A stretch of 64,000 nucleotides of DNA from Aquirhabdus parva (GCF_003351745.1 NZ_CP031222.1:974207-1038206), one strand, 5' to 3'; shown: positions 31,264 through 40,213, counted from the stretch's first letter. Made by a program: numbers and translations. Notes: a model not told the origin generated them from the letters alone.

Positions 31264-32217
31264 CTAAGTATTGTTGTCAAGAACATGCTTAGTTTTAAAT
31301 CCAGATATATTGTTGACTAGAGATGTTCGATGAATCATACGATGGCAATTCGAACATAAGACTGCAAAGTCTTTTCTTGGGTCAAGTTTTAGTAACTGTC
31401 CTTTCAAATCTGAAATAGGGGTTAAATGATGTGCTTCAATAAACTCTTTACCTATACCTCCATATTTTTTCTCAAAATCGAAACCACATGCCATGCAAAC
31501 ATAGCCATGTATCTTTTTTGCTCTTGATGCTAGTTTTCGGTTTCTTTCTAAATGTTTATGCTCTCGTAGCTTTCGAAAATCTTCTTCATCAAGTTGTAAT
31601 CCTTCTTCTTCAGCATCTATACGCTCATAAAGTTGTGTTTCTCGCGACATAAGTAAGTAATAAATATTAATGAAAGCTTGGAGATCGGAAGCTAGCTCTT
31701 CATCAGTTGGAATCAACGTGAGTGGGTAGTACTTAGAGCAGATAGAGCCGGCTTCATAGAGTGAACTTAAATTTGATGAATCACTCGAATTAAGATCGAT
31801 TTCGCCTGTTGTAACACCTGTTGGTAATTTTCCAATCCTTGCTACAAAATCAGCGGCTCTAACACGAAGTGCTAATTTGGCCTTACTTCCATATTGCTTT
31901 CGTACAGAAGTAACCCCTTGGTTGAGGGAGAGATATACACCAGTAAAATCTTCTTTTACAAGGTAGACTATATAGTAACCATCTTGCGCTGATTCAGTTA
32001 TAAAGCGATCATAGACGGCAGCCCATGGGGCTTTAGCCCAATTACCTTGACCTGCACTTCCATTTACAAGATAGCGAGGGTTTTTATCAATTATTTTTTC
32101 AATAATGATTGGTATTTCATTGCGAATAAAATCCGCTACAGCATTGCCCGAAAAAGGTTTTTTGATTGCTTCTGGATATTCTTCTAGAAAAAGGGAAATA
32201 GCAGTTCTAAGGCTCAT
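31264..32217 (-). CDS. DUF3578 (MrcB N-terminal-like) and HNH endonuclease protein, candidate stand-alone restriction enzyme
   Basis: 317 residues in two parts. Residues about 20-190 resemble DUF3578, the N-terminal domain found on McrB-like restriction proteins (GSAGQGNWAKAPWAAVYD, TGVYLSLNQGV). Residues about 215-317 are an HNH nuclease with zinc Cys pairs Cys241/Cys244 and Cys288/Cys291 and the catalytic EAHHLTPI (His263-His264). This resembles stand-alone modification-dependent nucleases. No methylase, AAA+ partner or helicase lies nearby. The gene looks more AT-rich than its neighbours by eye, which fits horizontal gain. The target is unknown. Confidence 0.8.
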   Translation of the reverse strand: MSLRTAISLFLEEYPEAIKKPFSGNAVADFIRNEIPIIIEKIIDKNPRYLVNGSAGQGNWAKAPWAAVYDRFITESAQDGYYIVYLVKEDFTGVYLSLNQGVTSVRKQYGSKAKLALRVRAADFVARIGKLPTGVTTGEIDLNSSDSSNLSSLYEAGSICSKYYPLTLIPTDEELASDLQAFINIYYLLMSRETQLYERIDAEEEGLQLDEEDFRKLREHKHLERNRKLASRAKKIHGYVCMACGFDFEKKYGGIGKEFIEAHHLTPISDLKGQLLKLDPRKDFAVLCSNCHRMIHRTSLVNNISGFKTKHVLDNNT

Positions 32218-32298
32218 TATTTTTAAACTATATGATAATAATCAAATATATATTTTAAATAGTGATATTTCAATGATAAAAACTTTTTGGATTAAAAC

Positions 32299-32328
32299 TT
32301 GGTCCGTCATTTTCGAATGACGGACCAA
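32299..32328 (-). terminator. Terminator downstream of the M3 peptidase gene
   Basis: TTGGTCCGTCATT and AATGACGGACCAA form a perfect 13-base-pair stem around TTCG (CGAA on the minus strand). Leftwards it is followed by GTTTTAA. It lies 12 bases past the peptidase stop. Confidence 0.75.
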
Positions 32329-32339
32329 AGTTGTGTTAA

Positions 32340-34493
32340 TTACTCACCCTTTAAGCCACGATCTTTCAACATCGGCTCTACACTGGGCTCTTGTCCACGC
32401 CAGTCGTGATACAGCTTGCTGAGATCCTTGGTATTGCCTTGGGACAGGACCATTTCGCGGAAGCGATCACCGTTTTCACGAGTCAGCCCGCCATGCTCTT
32501 TAAACCACTCAAAGCCGTCATCTGACAGCATCTGTGTCCAAAGGTAAGCATAGTATCCAGCGGCATAGCCATTGCCCCAGATGTGCATAAAATAGCTTGA
32601 GCGGTAGCGTGGTGGTACATAGCTCAAATCAATCTTATCTTTTTTGAGTGCCGCTGCTTCGAAGACATCCGGGTCTTGCTTCTCGGTGGTAGTCAGGCTG
32701 TGCCAATCCATGTCGAGGAGTGCTGCCGCAACCAACTCGGTCATGTCATAACCTTTGTTAAAGGTTCCAGCTTTCTTAATTTTATCAACCAAAGCCTGTG
32801 GCATGGGTTCGCCAGTTTTGTAGTTCTTGGCATAGTTAGCGAAAATCTTCGGATCACTGGCCCAGTGCTCATTGAACTGGGACGGAAATTCAACAAAGTC
32901 ACGCGCTGTCGCAGAACCTGATAGGCTGGCATATTTGGTATTGGCAAAGATGCCGTGTAAGCCATGGCCAAACTCATGGAACATGGTGATCACGTCATCA
33001 TAGGACAGCAGGGCAGGTTGACCATCGGCTGGCTTTGCGAAGTTAGCGACATTATAGATGACCGGTTTGGTGCCCAGTAAGGTGGATTGATTAACGAAGT
33101 TACTCATCCACGCGCCGCCGTTTTTATTATCACGTTGATAATAATCGGTATAGAACAGTGCCAGTGAACTGCCGTCTTTATCAAAGACTTCAAAAACACG
33201 AACATCGGGGTTGTAGACGGGGATATCTTTACGTTCTTTAAAGGTCAAACCGTATAGTTGATTCGCCGCGTAGAAGACACCGTTTTGCAAGACATTGTTG
33301 AGTTCAAGATAGGGCTTGATTTGTGATTCATCAAGATCAAATTTGGCTTTACGAACTTGTTCTGCGTAGAAGTTCCAGTCCCAAGGCTGAACTTTAAAAT
33401 CACCTTTTTGCTGATCAATAACGGCTTGAATATCCTTGGCTTCCGTTTCTGCACGAGCTGTCGCTGCTGGAACGAGGTTCTGCATGAACTTAATGGCGGT
33501 TTCAGGTTTCTTCGCCATTTGGTTTTCGAGAGTCCAAGCGGCAAAGCTTGGGAAGCCTAATAGTTTGGCTTGTTCCGTACGAATTTGTGCAAGGCGACTG
33601 ATGACCGCACGGGTGTCGTTAGCATCGCCTTTTTCTGCACGGTTCCAAGAGGCTTTAAATAGTGCTTCACGTGTTGCACGATCGGTTAGCTCTTGCAGTA
33701 GCGGTTGTTGAGTGGTGTTCTGCAGGGAGAGTACCCAAGCATTATCGAGTTTTTTCGATTTAGCGGCTTCTGCCGCTGCAGTAATTTCTGCGTCGGTTAG
33801 GCCTGCCAGTTTGCTCTTATCGGTAATGACTAGTGAACCATCTTTGGTCGCTGCAAGAAGTTTGTTGGTGAACTGAGTACCAAGGGTAGAGTTTTCTTTA
33901 TTCAGTGCTTTCAGCTTGATTTTGTCGGCATCTGACAAATTTGCGCCGCCAAGGACAAAGTTTTGATAGGTGACTTCAACAAGGCGCAAGGACTCAGGAT
34001 CTAGATTCAGCGTATCACGTTTGTCGTAGATGGTCTTGATGCGCTTGAACAGCTTTTCATTGAGGGTGATGGCGTCTTGATGCATGGCACGTTTTGGTGC
34101 GACATCTTCTTGTACTTTTTGCAGATAATCACTGGTATTGGCACTGGTAATCGCATCAAACACAGCGAGTACGCGGTTGAGCAAGGCGCCTGATTTCTCT
34201 AATGGGATAAAGGTATTATCAAATGTCGGTGCTGCTGGATTATTGGCAATCTTGTTCACTTCACCCAATTGCTGCTTCATGCCCTTTTCAATGGCAGGCA
34301 GGTAATCAGCTTCTTTGATTTTATTAAAATCAGGGGCTTGAAAGGGCAGTGTGCTGGGTGCGAAAAAAGGATTGGTACTGAGTTTGGCTTTGGTTGCCGC
34401 TTGAGTAACTGGAGCTGTTTCTGCTGCAAATACTGTGGAAGTGGTACCAGTCGCGAGTGCAATGGCAATCACGAGTGTACGAAAACGAAACAT
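32340..34493 (-). CDS. dcp: Exported M3 family metallopeptidase (peptidyl-dipeptidase Dcp-like)
   Basis: 717 residues with an evident signal peptide (1-23, cleavage after VFA), so the enzyme is probably periplasmic. The thermolysin-like zinc motif HEFGHGLHGIF starts near residue 507 (His507, Glu508, His511), with the third ligand Glu expected near FVEFPSQFNEHW. The helical N-terminal half and the C-terminal PPRYRSSYFMHIWG block are typical of Dcp/oligopeptidase A. Expected to remove C-terminal dipeptides. Together with the S46 peptidase 1.6 kb away it suggests periplasmic peptide scavenging. The E. coli homologue lacks an obvious signal peptide. Confidence 0.92.
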   Translation of the reverse strand: MFRFRTLVIAIALATGTTSTVFAAETAPVTQAATKAKLSTNPFFAPSTLPFQAPDFNKIKEADYLPAIEKGMKQQLGEVNKIANNPAAPTFDNTFIPLEKSGALLNRVLAVFDAITSANTSDYLQKVQEDVAPKRAMHQDAITLNEKLFKRIKTIYDKRDTLNLDPESLRLVEVTYQNFVLGGANLSDADKIKLKALNKENSTLGTQFTNKLLAATKDGSLVITDKSKLAGLTDAEITAAAEAAKSKKLDNAWVLSLQNTTQQPLLQELTDRATREALFKASWNRAEKGDANDTRAVISRLAQIRTEQAKLLGFPSFAAWTLENQMAKKPETAIKFMQNLVPAATARAETEAKDIQAVIDQQKGDFKVQPWDWNFYAEQVRKAKFDLDESQIKPYLELNNVLQNGVFYAANQLYGLTFKERKDIPVYNPDVRVFEVFDKDGSSLALFYTDYYQRDNKNGGAWMSNFVNQSTLLGTKPVIYNVANFAKPADGQPALLSYDDVITMFHEFGHGLHGIFANTKYASLSGSATARDFVEFPSQFNEHWASDPKIFANYAKNYKTGEPMPQALVDKIKKAGTFNKGYDMTELVAAALLDMDWHSLTTTEKQDPDVFEAAALKKDKIDLSYVPPRYRSSYFMHIWGNGYAAGYYAYLWTQMLSDDGFEWFKEHGGLTRENGDRFREMVLSQGNTKDLSKLYHDWRGQEPSVEPMLKDRGLKGE

Positions 34494-34671
34494 TCGATAG
34501 TCCTCTGTAAGGGTGTATTAGCAGGACGCACCTTGATAAGGTTTGTCCCTAAAATTGCTCGATTTTTGGCGAGAGTTATCTAGCAAGCAATTTTTACACC
34601 ATGCCGTGAATACGTGTATTTAGGCGTAGAACTATCGTATGTGTTCAGTTGTTGGATTGTATCTTCTGTGC

Positions 34672-35133
34672 TTAGGTGCGCACTCGCAGGGTGAGTCCTT
34701 TGAGGAAGTTGCGTAAGAATTGGTCACCGCAAGCTCGGTAGTTACTGTGTCCTTTGGCACGGAACAAAGCAGACAGTTCGGGCTTAGACACCTGAAAGTC
34801 GACAGACTGCAAGATGTCCTGCAAGTCTTCATCCTTCAAATTAAACGCCACGCGGAGTTTTTTCAGCATGAGGTTATTGGAGTTGGGAAGCTTCACCGGG
34901 ACAGGGGCTTGTTTATCGTTCTTGCCGCGCAGATGGATGACGAGACCATTTAAAAAGTACAGCATCGCTTCGTCAGGAATTTCTAAGAAGCCCTCTTCAT
35001 CTTCAGCACGCAGGAAATCAACCACATCTGCTTCGAGGACGCTATAGTCAACCAATGCGAAAATTTCGACCATTTTCTGATCAGATAGGTCGAGCATATA
35101 ACGCACACTGCGTAGAACATCATTATTCAACAT
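34672..35133 (-). CDS. DUF1456 (YehS) family protein
   Basis: 153 residues consisting of two similar helical repeats: LRSVRYMLDLSDQKMVEIFALVDYSV near the N-terminus and LKKLRVAFNLKDEDLQDILQSVDFQV near residue 92. Each is followed by a conserved LFRAKGHSNYRACGDQFLRNFLKGL-type tail. This duplicated layout is the hallmark of DUF1456/YehS. The function is unknown in all members I recall. No signal or membrane segment. Confidence 0.88.
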   Translation of the reverse strand: MLNNDVLRSVRYMLDLSDQKMVEIFALVDYSVLEADVVDFLRAEDEEGFLEIPDEAMLYFLNGLVIHLRGKNDKQAPVPVKLPNSNNLMLKKLRVAFNLKDEDLQDILQSVDFQVSKPELSALFRAKGHSNYRACGDQFLRNFLKGLTLRVRT

Positions 35134-35221
35134 AGGGTCACTTCACAGACAGACATCATTCGATTTAAAGCCTTTGGTTATCTTAATTTCAAAATTTAAA
35201 AAATATGGGTGAATCTTTGGA

Positions 35222-35509
35222 TTAAGCAAAACGTGCTAATAAATCCAAAAACTCTGCATTCTGACTTGGGTGTGCAGCAATCACTTGAGCCAAGGTACGA
35301 CCTTGATTGTCGGTTGCATTCACATCACGACCATTTGCTTTAAATTGCACCAGTAGTCGCTCAAAATCAAAAGGGCGCATGTGCTTGTACGCAGTGTAGA
35401 GGACGTGAAAATCGGCACTGACCCCTTCAGGTGGCAGGTGATTCAGGTATGCAAAAACACGTTCGTCTGACCAAGCTTCGTTAAATGTAGCGGGCTGTGC
35501 AAAAGCCAT
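35222..35509 (-). CDS. PA4642 family protein of unknown function
   Basis: 95 residues, soluble. The segments PPEGVSADFHVLYTAYKHMRPFDFERLL and GRDVNATDNQGRTLAQVIAAH match the small PA4642 family of Pseudomonadales, and the second part has an ankyrin-like look. Function unknown. It follows minE after a terminator. Confidence 0.75.
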   Translation of the reverse strand: MAFAQPATFNEAWSDERVFAYLNHLPPEGVSADFHVLYTAYKHMRPFDFERLLVQFKANGRDVNATDNQGRTLAQVIAAHPSQNAEFLDLLARFA

Positions 35510-35594
35510 GATGACTCCAATCTTGTAATCTAATCTTTATAAAAAAGAACACGGTTTAATGTTGGCTTCATTTTACGCGTATTCCAGCATAAAA

Positions 35595-35634
35595 AAAGCA
35601 AAATGACTGCGTATTTAACGAGTCATTTTGCTTT
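35595..35634 (-). terminator. Terminator of the min operon
   Basis: AAAGCAAAATGACT and AGTCATTTTGCTTT form a 14-base-pair stem with a 12-base loop. The A run on the plus strand gives a T run leftwards, after minE. Confidence 0.8.
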
Positions 35635-35675
35635 ATTGGTGCTGACTTAATGAATAATCAGGCAAGAAGATCAAC

Positions 35676-35951
35676 TTAGGTCGGTTGATCTTCCGGTAAA
35701 TTGATATTCATTTCCAGCATTTCGATGTTGTCTTCGGTACGCACGCTCATATGAATGTCATGCGCTGTTACGCCGCGCACATAGCGATTTACCACTTCCA
35801 TAATCTCAGACTTCATTCGGTTAATCGTATCTTGCGATAAGCGGCGTCCCAAACGGTTTTCGGTTGCAATAATGACTTTTAGTCGATCTGCAGCGGTCTT
35901 TGCGCTTGTCGGTGCGGGTTCTGATTTAAATAAGTTTGCCCAAAAGCTCAT
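35676..35951 (-). CDS. minE: Cell division topological specificity factor MinE
   Basis: 91 residues. Stimulates MinD ATPase and drives pole-to-pole oscillation that frees midcell from MinC inhibition. The N-terminal membrane-targeting/contact helix (MSFWANLFKS, SAKTAADRLKVIIATE) is followed by the dimerisation domain (VVNRYVRGVTAHDIHMSVR). The ATG overlaps the minD stop (ATGA), so translation is coupled. Last gene of minCDE. Confidence 0.95.
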   Translation of the reverse strand: MSFWANLFKSEPAPTSAKTAADRLKVIIATENRLGRRLSQDTINRMKSEIMEVVNRYVRGVTAHDIHMSVRTEDNIEMLEMNINLPEDQPT

Positions 35952-36766
35952 GGCTGCACTCCAAATAGACGAGCCAACCAGCCTTGTTTCTGTGGCTGAA
36001 TATGGCGATATGGACGGTCTTCACCTAAAAAGCGTGCAACGAGATCATCATAAGCTTGACCCGCTTTAGAGTCGAGGTCACGAATGGTTGGCACACCTTG
36101 GTTTGATGCATTGAGTACGGAGTTACATTCTGGAATGACACCGAGAGTCGGTACTTTAAGAATGTCTTTGGAAATATCATCAATGGTCATCATTTCATCA
36201 CGGCTTGCACGATCTGGATCGAAGCGTGTAATGACCAGATGTTCGCGTACGCGACCAATATTTTGTTCGACTTTCTTGGTTTTGCTATGCAACATTCCAA
36301 TAATACGGTCAGAGTCACGGACTGAAGAAATTTCAGGGTTGGTAACAATCAGTGCTTCATCGGCATGATACATGGCCAGAATCGCACCACGTTCGATACC
36401 AGCAGGAGAGTCACAAACGATGTAGTCAAACTCAGCCGAGAGTTCTTCGATAACACGAGCAACACCTTCATCGGTCAATGCATCTTTATCGCGCGTCTGG
36501 CTTGCTGGCAGGATATACAGTGTTTCGATTTCACGATCACGGATCAGCGCTTGTGAGAGGCGGGCTTCGTTATGAATAACATTCACAAGATCGTATACCA
36601 CACGGCGTTCGCAGCCCATAATCAAATCAAGGTTACGTAGACCCACATCAAAATCGACAACAACAGTTTTGTAGCCGCGTAAGGCTAAACCTGTGGCAAA
36701 TGATGCGCTTGTCGTCGTTTTTCCGACTCCGCCTTTACCTGAGGTTACGACAACGATTTTTGCCAC
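35948..36766 (-). CDS. minD: Septum site-determining ATPase MinD
   Basis: 272 residues. Membrane-bound ATPase that recruits MinC. The deviant Walker A SGKGGVGKTTTS is near the N-terminus, followed by VVDFDVGLRNLDLIMGCE and the switch CDSPAGIERGA. The C-terminal amphipathic helix (GWLARLFG) anchors it to the membrane. The start is GTG at 36766 because AAGGAG lies six bases upstream and the normal N-terminus (AKIVVVTSGKGG) follows; an upstream ATG frame is rejected. Confidence 0.96.
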   Translation of the reverse strand: MAKIVVVTSGKGGVGKTTTSASFATGLALRGYKTVVVDFDVGLRNLDLIMGCERRVVYDLVNVIHNEARLSQALIRDREIETLYILPASQTRDKDALTDEGVARVIEELSAEFDYIVCDSPAGIERGAILAMYHADEALIVTNPEISSVRDSDRIIGMLHSKTKKVEQNIGRVREHLVITRFDPDRASRDEMMTIDDISKDILKVPTLGVIPECNSVLNASNQGVPTIRDLDSKAGQAYDDLVARFLGEDRPYRHIQPQKQGWLARLFGVQP

Positions 36767-37043
36767 ATTAAACTCCTTAGCCTGGAAATGGTCCAAATAG
36801 AGTGACCACCAGTATTTTTGTTAAAAAACAATGATTAAATTTCAAGCAATAGATCAATATTAGGATAGCAGCTAATTAAAATCTGTGTTATGGCGATAAT
36901 GTTACAGAACATGTAACGATTTTTACCACCATTTTCATCACTTCTCAACCAAAACATGCGTGATCTGGGGCATGTTTGAGTTGAGTGCTTTTTCTAATCA
37001 ATATAAATTTTCTATAAAATCAAAAGACTAAACTATATTCTAG

Positions 37044-37742
37044 TTAATGATTGATCTTATTGAACTCTAGTGTACCTTCATTTGATAGGCTGATGTGCAC
37101 GGCTTGTCCGATCATATCGGCAGGAATATCTTCCGCCACACAAAATGTTCCCGATACTGAAACCAGTTCAGCCTCTAAACGCTGGCAGAAGATGTGTGCA
37201 TTGAGTGCTCCACCAGCACCAGCCATAAGACGACCACGAGCCGTGCCATAGACATGAATTGATCCGCCGGAAATGAGCTCAGCGCCGCTATTCATATCCG
37301 CCATTAAAATCAGATTACCTTCTTCTACAACGATCCGTTGGCCAGTGCGCAAGGTTTCTTTGTGCAATGTATCACCAACGATGGTGACAGGTTCTGTTTT
37401 CTTCTTTTTTGCCCCAAATGCAGTGTTCTCGGCAACCGTAGGCGGCTCGGTAGGGGCAACACGCTGCATGTTCGGGTCAGCAGGAAGAACTGGAAATTGT
37501 ATTGCGCGGGCTTGATCGGCGAGAAAACCTTCGACCACTGCGAGAGGTTGTAAGTTGTGTTCACGCAGTAAGTTGAGCACCGGCTCAAGCGGCAAAGCCA
37601 GCGTTGAATCAATAATCACAGGCATACCAGTGAGTTTTTTTGCCAGTGTTGAAATCTCGCGTTCCAGACGAGGGAGGCTGTCCGTCTGTAAGGTAATGCG
37701 TGTAAAGCTGACCATTTTGCCATTGAGGCGAATATCGCTCAT
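37044..37742 (-). CDS. minC: Septum site-determining protein MinC
   Basis: 232 residues. Inhibits FtsZ polymerisation away from midcell. An N-terminal FtsZ-binding domain (1-105) and a variable linker precede the C-terminal right-handed beta helix (GQRIVVEEGNLILMADMNSGAELISGGSIHVYG). That helix dimerises and binds MinD. The ATG at 37742 follows AAGGA; an upstream 30-codon extension is rejected. 277 bases separate it from minD, longer than the usual tight spacing, so a second promoter for minDE is possible. Confidence 0.94.
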   Translation of the reverse strand: MSDIRLNGKMVSFTRITLQTDSLPRLEREISTLAKKLTGMPVIIDSTLALPLEPVLNLLREHNLQPLAVVEGFLADQARAIQFPVLPADPNMQRVAPTEPPTVAENTAFGAKKKKTEPVTIVGDTLHKETLRTGQRIVVEEGNLILMADMNSGAELISGGSIHVYGTARGRLMAGAGGALNAHIFCQRLEAELVSVSGTFCVAEDIPADMIGQAVHISLSNEGTLEFNKINH

Positions 37743-38161
37743 AAGAGTGTCCTTAAAGGTCAGATAGAGAAAAATGGTTTGGATTGAAATCGAGCGTTCT
37801 TTGTCTATGAGGGATATCAAAATAATACCCAAATGTCATATCACGCTTATCTGCGTTTGCTTCCCGCTCAGATCCGATTTAATGACTGCATCGTAGAGGA
37901 AAATCATCCAGAGTGCCAGAGACAAGCGCATGAAAATGAGCGCATAAGGATTGGCTCATAAATCAGTTATTCAGCTTTTATCGCGTAAAAACGATGCGCA
38001 AGATTCAGATGTGAGTCAACCGAGAAAGAGGCGGGTGAAAAATAACCAATCTTCTCTGTGGTAAGAAAATACAGGCATCTGGACATGCTCACTTCGATTT
38101 ACCCACAGCACTATCCCCATCAATTGTGGGTAGCTTTTTTTAAAGTGGCCCTAAATGTTGG
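37743..38161. other. Intergenic region between minC and the 38162 gene, with possible small RNA
   Basis: 419 bases with no supported gene. Its right end holds a plus-strand terminator-like hairpin at 38100-38139, although no plus-strand gene precedes it. A short RNA transcribed rightwards from near 37850-38000 would explain it. Confidence 0.4.
38100..38139 (+). terminator. Orphan plus-strand terminator-like hairpin
   Basis: TACCCACA (38100-38107) and TGTGGGTA (38125-38132) pair, followed by GC and seven T. Both neighbouring genes run leftwards, so the direction of the T run fits neither. Confidence 0.6.
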
Positions 38162-39178
38162 TCAGAGTTTGGCCTTCCACTGTTGGATAGAAACCTGTTC
38201 ACGCACCACTTTTAATGTTTCAATCACAATGGAGTCGATCAGGGCTTCGATTTCGGGAGCTGGGAAATCCAGCGTACCAATCTGATGGGCGACCTCGGCA
38301 TAGAGCGGGTTGGGTTGCTCAGTGAGTGGATAAATCAGCTCAAGCGCAATATTTTCTCCAAGCCGTGCACCGATAGCCTCAATACGCTGGGAGAGTAGTG
38401 TACCCACCACAGGCATCAATTTTAGAATCTGTTGTAGCTCGGGTGTATTTTGTATAGAGCGCTCTACGGCCGCCGCGACATATTGGCTAATGTTTGTTTG
38501 ATGCAGTTTAATGGCATTGGGCAAGCTTGCTTCAAGGGCCTCAATCAATGCTCTACTGATCATTGGGCGATGCTTGGCAATAATTTTTTCGATAAGGACG
38601 TAGTGTGTTTGGTTTTCTGTAAACTCGGTGGATACCCCATCAATCACTTGCAAAACAATTCGATCAGAGAGTTCCTCTAGTACCAATTCGTAATAAAACT
38701 GTCCTTTTCGAATCCAGCTCCGAGGGAGTACGGGGTAACCCAGCAGATATAGACGATATGCAATGACAAAGGCACGTAGCAAGCGCAGTGGGCGCAGGAT
38801 GGCAAAACAACCTAAAACTTCGTACCAATGAATAAAAGGGAAGAAGAACCAACGATAGTATCGTCGTTGAATGATGGCGATGCCCCAACGAATCAGCAAC
38901 TCAATAATCAAGAATATCGTAAAAAAAGCATTAATGTCATGAATTGAGTTTTTCAGACCCTCTTCTGATGCGGGCGACACATGCAAGAAATGCATGACAT
39001 CATTGACCCATGTGAAGTTTGCACCAAGTACATATTCCACCCCAAGCAAGCATAAATTAATGATGATACCGGCCACCATGGCCATGTCATAGATTAAATT
39101 TAGGCGAGTGTGCTTGTATGGGGGAGAAGGTGGACGATGACTTTCCATGTCGCCTATGTTTGGGGCTTTGCTCGTCAT
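38162..39178 (-). CDS. Membrane protein with voltage-sensor-like helix bundle, no pore seen
   Basis: 338 residues. The first 150 resemble the S1-S4 voltage-sensor module of ion-transport proteins: TM1 at about 30-52, TM2 FFTIFLIIELLIRWG (acidic Glu93) at 85-103, TM3 around 112-128. An S4-like RPLRLLRAFVIAYRLYLL follows, with Arg129, Arg132, Arg135 and Arg142. No P-loop or S5-S6 follows. The remaining 190 residues are soluble and helical (ISRALIEALEAS, VVGTLLSQRIEAIGARLGE). No function is known to me. It lies 51 bases after an acyltransferase gene and may share its transcript. Confidence 0.65.
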   Translation of the reverse strand: MTSKAPNIGDMESHRPPSPPYKHTRLNLIYDMAMVAGIIINLCLLGVEYVLGANFTWVNDVMHFLHVSPASEEGLKNSIHDINAFFTIFLIIELLIRWGIAIIQRRYYRWFFFPFIHWYEVLGCFAILRPLRLLRAFVIAYRLYLLGYPVLPRSWIRKGQFYYELVLEELSDRIVLQVIDGVSTEFTENQTHYVLIEKIIAKHRPMISRALIEALEASLPNAIKLHQTNISQYVAAAVERSIQNTPELQQILKLMPVVGTLLSQRIEAIGARLGENIALELIYPLTEQPNPLYAEVAHQIGTLDFPAPEIEALIDSIVIETLKVVREQVSIQQWKAKL

Positions 39179-39229
39179 CGTCGTTTTTATCCTTTAAGAA
39201 ATTCCGTTTTCATGTCTACAACGGATTAT

Positions 39230-40213
39230 TTATTTTTGTTTTGCAGGAATACTTAATGATGCCGGAGAGAGTGCATTATCTTCGTTATTGAAGCGTGCCA
39301 GCATTTGATTAATAGTCTGCTGCTTATTTTCCCAAAGTCCTGCAACCCAGTCCTGGAACTGCTGACGGAACTGCGGATCTTCTTCATAGTCACCTGCCAA
39401 TACCCATGCTGGAATTTGAATCTCGCGTAAATCCACACCAATTCGACGTACACGGCCCATCCAGAAGTCGGTATATCCCGGAATGCCATCAGGATACACG
39501 ATGGTCATATCCAGTAAGCCATCCACTTGCTGACCTAAAATTTGCAGTGCCAGACCGATGCCCCCTGCTTTGGGTTTGAGTAGGTTTGCATACGGAGATT
39601 TTTGTGCGGCATGTTTTTTTTCTGTGAAGCGCGTGCCTTCCAGATAGTTGAGCAGGGTAAAGGGGCGATTTAAAAGATTTTCGCAGGCACGCTTGGCTTC
39701 GAGTAAATCTTGTTGTTTGAGTGCAGGATTTTTGGCAATGGCTTCTTTACTATGACGTTTCATCATCGGAAACCCCAGAATTTTAAAGGCCAACCCTAAA
39801 AATGGAATAAAGATGAGTTCCCATTTTGTAAAGAAGCGGGTGAGTGGCATCCGTGGCAATCCGATATATTGCATGACCGTAGTATCCACCCAGCTTTGGT
39901 GATTACAGATCAGTAAGTATTGTTTTTCCAAACTGAGATCTGTGGTGGGCATGGTGAGTTGCCACTCAATATCCGGTAAAGCGCGATCTATGAGCCAACT
40001 GTTAAAATGTAGCCATTGATTGGTGAGTGTTACGGCAAGTTCATCTAAACGTTGACCCGCTAATTTTTGCGGAATGAGTGATCTTGCCAGACCTACGGCA
40101 AGGACTGGTGGTCCAAAGGTAAAGGTATTGGCAGTAATGGCGGCACCCATGAGTGTGCCTCGTGCACGCTCAATGATCGTTTTAGGTCTAGTGAGTGCGG
40201 AAATACGTGCCAT
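39230..40213 (-). CDS. YihG/PlsC-like acyltransferase
   Basis: 327 residues of the glycerolphosphate acyltransferase superfamily: HX4D motif NHQSWVDT near residue 104, the second-substrate motif LEGTRFTEKK near 193, and KPKAGGIGLAL. An N-terminal hydrophobic segment (about 22-48) anchors it to the inner membrane. Related proteins transfer acyl chains to lysophosphatidic acid in phospholipid synthesis, and YihG is reported to act this way with distinct chain preference. First gene of a likely two-gene unit with the voltage-sensor-like protein. Confidence 0.88.
   Translation of the reverse strand: MARISALTRPKTIIERARGTLMGAAITANTFTFGPPVLAVGLARSLIPQKLAGQRLDELAVTLTNQWLHFNSWLIDRALPDIEWQLTMPTTDLSLEKQYLLICNHQSWVDTTVMQYIGLPRMPLTRFFTKWELIFIPFLGLAFKILGFPMMKRHSKEAIAKNPALKQQDLLEAKRACENLLNRPFTLLNYLEGTRFTEKKHAAQKSPYANLLKPKAGGIGLALQILGQQVDGLLDMTIVYPDGIPGYTDFWMGRVRRIGVDLREIQIPAWVLAGDYEEDPQFRQQFQDWVAGLWENKQQTINQMLARFNNEDNALSPASLSIPAKQK

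Noticed and set aside
36767-37043. Possible gene break between minC and minD
   Set aside because: Both genes are full length; the 277-base gap is only longer than usual and holds no frame or element remnant.
37900-38140. Possible RNase P RNA, because of the string AGAGGCGGGTGAAAA
   Set aside because: The other conserved P RNA blocks (GAGGAAAGTCC and the ACAGAG.A core) are absent, so only an unnamed small RNA is suggested.
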